This document shows positions 5,416-7,399 of a stretch of DNA of 7,399 nucleotides, one piece after another. Below the pieces are notes generated by a model that did not search any database, was not told where the DNA came from, and saw only the letters and a list, made by a program, of their open reading frames with translations. The stretch covers positions 1 to 7,399 of the forward strand of contig URZN01000057.1 of the NCBI GenBank assembly GCA_900552345.1, read 5' to 3'. Every line of letters begins with the position of its first letter. Within the stretch, counting starts at the first letter, position 1. This DNA comes from an uncultured Collinsella sp. GTDB taxonomy: Bacteria; Actinomycetota; Coriobacteriia; Coriobacteriales; Coriobacteriaceae. The position numbers were made by a program, and so were the translations under genes.

Positions 5416-6423
5416 CTACTTGCCGTCGTCCTGCTGCAGGCTGTCCTGCTCGCTGAGGCGCGCCTGCCTGCTGGCCATGCGTGCGGGCTTGTCGGGATCG
5501 GGAACGGCCGTGGGCATGGGCTCGTCGACATGACCTCCCCACCAGCCGCCCACAAAGCTGAGCGTGTGGAACACGTTGATCACGGCGCCGGGATCAATGT
5601 CGCACACCAGCTTGATAATGTCCTGGCTCTCGTAGGTCGATACAACGGCGTGCAGCAGGTACATCTTCTCGCGGCTGTATCCGCCAATGACCTCGGCGCA
5701 GCTAATGCCGTGCTGAAAATGGTCAACATAGGCGGTCATGACCTCGTCCGCCTTACGCGTCGTGATCTGCAGCGTCACGCGGTCGTAGCGACGATAGAAG
5801 CTGTCGATGGTCTTGGTCGAAATAAACTGGAACACGATGGAGTACGCCGCCTTGTCCCAGCCAAACATAAAGCCAAAGATCGCTAGGATAAAGCAGTTGA
5901 AACCAAAGATGACGCCCCAGATGGTCTTGCCCGTGTGGTTGGAAACCCACAGCGCGATAAAGTCGGTACCGCCGGTGGATGCGCCGGACTTAAGCGCGAT
6001 GGCAGCGCCCAGACCCGAGACCACGCCGCCAAAAATGATGAGCATAATCTTGTCGCCCAAAAACGGTGCGAAGTGAAAGACGTTGAGGAACAGCGATGAG
6101 AGCACGACCTGCATCATCGAGAAGATGACGAAGCGCTTGCTAATGCCGCTCCAGCATAGGAGCGCCACGGGAATGTTGAGCGCGAGCATACCGAGCGAGA
6201 TGTCGATGTGAACGCCGCCGAGCGAGGTAACGCGATCGAGCAGGACCGCGACGCCGGTGAGGCCGCTCGGAAGCAGGTCGGCGGGCTGAATGAATGCCTG
6301 GATCAGAAATGTCTGGAGAACGGCGGAAATTGTGACCGCCACTGCAGTAATGGCGCGGCGGACGATGGTGAGGCGGCCGAGCATGAGCACGCGGTCCGTG
6401 AGCTGATCGATGGCGTTCGCCAC
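5416..6423 (-). CDS. YitT-family membrane protein (DUF161 with C-terminal DUF2179)
   Basis: From a GTG start the protein has 335 residues. About five hydrophobic segments are seen (roughly 20-46, 73-93, 98-118, 124-146 and 168-188). Family hallmarks are SGLTGVAVLL (53-62) after the first membrane segment and STGGTDFIA (149-157). A soluble C-terminal DUF2179-type domain (about 208-295) ends in VFHTLSFVGGWW, followed by a charged, disordered-looking tail (300-335). YitT proteins are inner-membrane proteins whose transported substrate is not established. The GTG at 6423 is chosen because a good Shine-Dalgarno, AAAGGAG (6435-6429), lies 5 bp before it and an extended -10 promoter lies at 6477-6469. 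The longer frame to an ATG at 6522 would start upstream of that promoter and adds a non-hydrophobic, atypical N-terminus. Confidence 0.9.
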   Translation of the reverse strand: MANAIDQLTDRVLMLGRLTIVRRAITAVAVTISAVLQTFLIQAFIQPADLLPSGLTGVAVLLDRVTSLGGVHIDISLGMLALNIPVALLCWSGISKRFVIFSMMQVVLSSLFLNVFHFAPFLGDKIMLIIFGGVVSGLGAAIALKSGASTGGTDFIALWVSNHTGKTIWGVIFGFNCFILAIFGFMFGWDKAAYSIVFQFISTKTIDSFYRRYDRVTLQITTRKADEVMTAYVDHFQHGISCAEVIGGYSREKMYLLHAVVSTYESQDIIKLVCDIDPGAVINVFHTLSFVGGWWGGHVDEPMPTAVPDPDKPARMASRQARLSEQDSLQQDDGK

Positions 6424-6468
6424 GCGGGCTCCTTTCGAAGGCAAATCTAGTTGTGAGGCATGTCGGCG

Positions 6469-6477
6469 ATTGTAGCA
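6469..6477 (-). promoter_or_regulatory. Extended -10 promoter of the YitT-family gene
   Basis: The minus strand reads TGCTACAAT at 6477-6469: a TGn extension plus TACAAT, five of six matches to consensus. A TTGAAG hexamer lies upstream but with a 20-bp spacer, so the extended -10 probably carries most of the activity. Transcription would start near 6462, leaving a leader of about 39 nt that includes the Shine-Dalgarno. Confidence 0.55.
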
Positions 6478-6487
6478 CGGAGCGTGC

Positions 6488-6509
6488 GAGGGCGCTTCAA
6501 TTCGCCCTC
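6488..6509. other. Short inverted repeat upstream of the yitT promoter
   Basis: A 7-bp perfect inverted repeat (gagggcg 6488-6494 and cgccctc 6503-6509) is separated by 8 bp and sits 11 bp upstream of the extended -10 box. It could be a regulator site or a chance GC palindrome. Confidence 0.3.
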
Positions 6510-6561
6510 CCTCGACAACCAAAACGGGACCAGCAACCCCACGACCAAAGGCCCAAATTAC

Positions 6562-6681
6562 AAGTGAGTAGACTTTTTACGATCTGCTGAGCGCACCCAA
6601 AAACCGCCACCCCTGTGACCTGCGGTTTTACAAAGGAAGATATGCATTGTGCTCGGCCTGCGTCAAAAGGTCTACTCACTT
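6562..6681. repeat. 120-bp nested inverted-repeat element (MITE-like or structured RNA)
   Basis: Outer arms aagtgagtagac... (6562-6581) and their complement (6661-6681) match perfectly over 12 bp at the tips, then continue with one mismatch and one gap. Inside lie a second imperfect pair (gctgagcgcac 6586-6596 with gtgctcggc 6649-6657) and a perfect 8-bp inner stem (aaaaccgc 6600-6607 with gcggtttt 6622-6629, loop 14 nt). The nested symmetry resembles a non-autonomous palindromic element or a long structured RNA. It occupies the gap between the HAD gene and yitT and encodes no recognisable protein domain. Confidence 0.6.
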
Positions 6682-6683
6682 AG
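6642..6683 (+). CDS. Possible 13-codon leader-type ORF inside the inverted-repeat element
   Basis: ATG at 6642 reads MHCARPASKGLLT and stops at TAG 6681-6683, exactly at the outer end of the element's right arm. AAAGGAAG lies 2-3 bp before the ATG, a plausible but close ribosome-binding site. There is no homology that I can recognise, and a chance ORF is quite possible. Confidence 0.2.
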   Translation: MHCARPASKGLLT

Positions 6684-6778
6684 CCCGAATCGAAGCCAAA
6701 CGGATCAAAATCGAAATCAAATTGAGCCAGTCCACCGCAAAAAACGTTTGAACCCGTGCTTCTCGCGGCGGATTGACA
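6682..6778 (-). other. Gap between the inverted-repeat element and the HAD gene, with weak terminator signal
   Basis: Downstream of the HAD stop the minus strand has TTTTTT (6744-6739), preceded only by weak pairing (for example a 4-bp gcgg/ccgc pair, 6765-6768 with 6735-6738), so intrinsic termination is doubtful. A hexamer ATCRAA repeats three times in tandem at 6704-6721. No gene is supported here. Confidence 0.3.
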
Positions 6779-7399
6779 CTACCAAGCGGCCAAAATGTCG
6801 GACAGGTTGTCGATGACAACGTCGGCGGCGGACTGGTCCAGGTTAACGCCCTCGTGCGGACGCAGCGCCAGGACGCGGGCACCGGAGCGCTTGCCGGCCT
6901 CGATACCCAAAGGCGAATCCTCGATAACCAAGCACTCGGCGGGCTCCACCCCCAGCGCCTCCATGGCGCGCAGGTAGATCTCGGGATCGGGCTTAAACGC
7001 ACTGCACTCGTGGCCGCTGATGGTGTAGTCCAGCACGTCGGCGATGCCGGCAATCTCCACCAGCTCGTCGATCAGCTCGCGATAGGATGAGCTCGCGATG
7101 GCACACTTCACGCCGCGCTCGTGCAGCTCACGCATCACCGGCTCCGTCTGCTCGTTGAGCAGCTCGGCATACGGAACGGGGTGGTCCGGGCTGTAGACCT
7201 GTTTATACTCCACGCGCAGGCGCTCGCGCAGCTCAACATCGTCGGGCACCAGCGCCTCCCAAATGGCCGGCTCGTTAGACCCCGAAAGATCGGGGATCTC
7301 GTCAAAGTGGAACCCCTTCTCCTCCATAAACGCCACGCGACGACGGTTGTAGAACCACTCGGTATCGACCAGCACGCCGTCCATATCAAACAGCACTGC
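6779..7399 (-). CDS. HAD-superfamily hydrolase, beta-phosphoglucomutase/phosphatase-like (5' end outside window)
   Basis: The visible frame runs off the right edge; it reads AVLFDMDGVLVDTE at the start, so a few N-terminal residues are missing. Numbering from the Val at 7396, the HAD motifs are complete: motif I DMDGVLVD (4-11) with nucleophile Asp4 and Asp6; motif II ASSS (101-104); motif III Lys135 in FKPDP; and motif IV IEDSPLGIEAG (158-168) binding Mg2+. A helical cap lies at about 14-90. This arrangement is the subfamily I group of beta-phosphoglucomutases and small-molecule phosphatases acting on sugar or nucleotide phosphates in the cytoplasm. The exact substrate cannot be told from sequence. 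The codon GTG at 7396 falls within the conserved strand before the nucleophile and is unlikely to be the start. The stop is TAG at 6781-6779; yitT follows after a 355-bp gap containing a repeat element. Confidence 0.9.
   Translation of the reverse strand, partial: AVLFDMDGVLVDTEWFYNRRRVAFMEEKGFHFDEIPDLSGSNEPAIWEALVPDDVELRERLRVEYKQVYSPDHPVPYAELLNEQTEPVMRELHERGVKCAIASSSYRELIDELVEIAGIADVLDYTISGHECSAFKPDPEIYLRAMEALGVEPAECLVIEDSPLGIEAGKRSGARVLALRPHEGVNLDQSAADVVIDNLSDILAAW

Noticed and set aside
5267..5533. 88-codon plus-strand frame across the tandem hairpins
   Set aside because: It is made of hairpin arms plus antisense of the yitT 3' end, with no promoter, ribosome-binding site or domain.
6497..6679. 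60-codon minus-strand frame across the inverted-repeat element
   Set aside because: It spans both arms of the nested repeat and has no recognisable domain and no clear ribosome-binding site. If copies of the element exist elsewhere, this frame would recur with them without being a gene.
6704..6721. Three tandem ATCRAA hexamers
   Set aside because: Only 18 bp long and low in complexity; too short to call a functional repeat.
6731..6760. A GGGTTCAAA string on the minus strand resembling a tRNA T-loop
   Set aside because: The flanking bases do not pair into a T-arm, and no acceptor, D or anticodon stem is present.
6676..7053. 125-codon minus-strand frame overlapping the 3' part of the HAD gene
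   Set aside because: Most of it is an out-of-frame shadow of the HAD gene, and the tail simply reads through the intergenic gap.

Overview
The window is GC-rich and reads like a chromosomal segment of a gut Coriobacteriia (Actinomycetota). Collinsella is my best guess, from codon use and from the style of the short intergenic 'GTCCCC' repeats; this is inference, since no phylogenetic marker is present. Nearly all genes lie on the minus strand. In minus-strand transcription order they are: the end of a HAD-superfamily phosphatase/mutase cut by the right edge (6779-7399); a YitT-type membrane protein (5416-6423); a GntR/HutC regulator (4476-5195); a RecQ helicase (2124-4103); a second GntR/HutC regulator (1357-2121); and a SIS-domain sugar-phosphate deglycase resembling FrlB/FraB (244-1212). 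The only plus-strand gene is the last 36 codons of a probable lactate/malate dehydrogenase at the left edge, followed by a strong intrinsic terminator.

recQ and the downstream gntR are separated by only two bases (TAA-CG-ATG), so they look co-transcribed and translationally coupled. The gntR product probably controls the deglycase gene next to it. The 144-bp gap before that gene holds a -35/-10 pair with a 17-bp spacer and two nearly identical 17-bp sites 62 bp apart, one at the transcription start and one upstream of the -35. The two GntR proteins are paralogues and share a 23-nt identical DNA stretch. No Amadori-product kinase or transporter gene is present, so the deglycase stands alone with its regulator.

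The intergenic regions are rich in inverted repeats. The 372-bp gap between gntR (4476) and recQ (4103) contains a 20-bp inverted repeat built on GGGGACGTT/AACGTCCCC, two further tandem GTCCCC units, a 99-nt segment that can fold as a cloverleaf closed by a perfect 15-bp stem, and a 10-bp stem-loop. The gap upstream of yitT contains a 120-bp nested inverted-repeat element with a 13-codon reading frame inside it. The gap between yitT and gntR carries two tandem perfect hairpins. These structured elements are the least explained parts of the window. The protein-coding content is conventional, and I see no defence system, CRISPR array, transposase, tRNA or rRNA.
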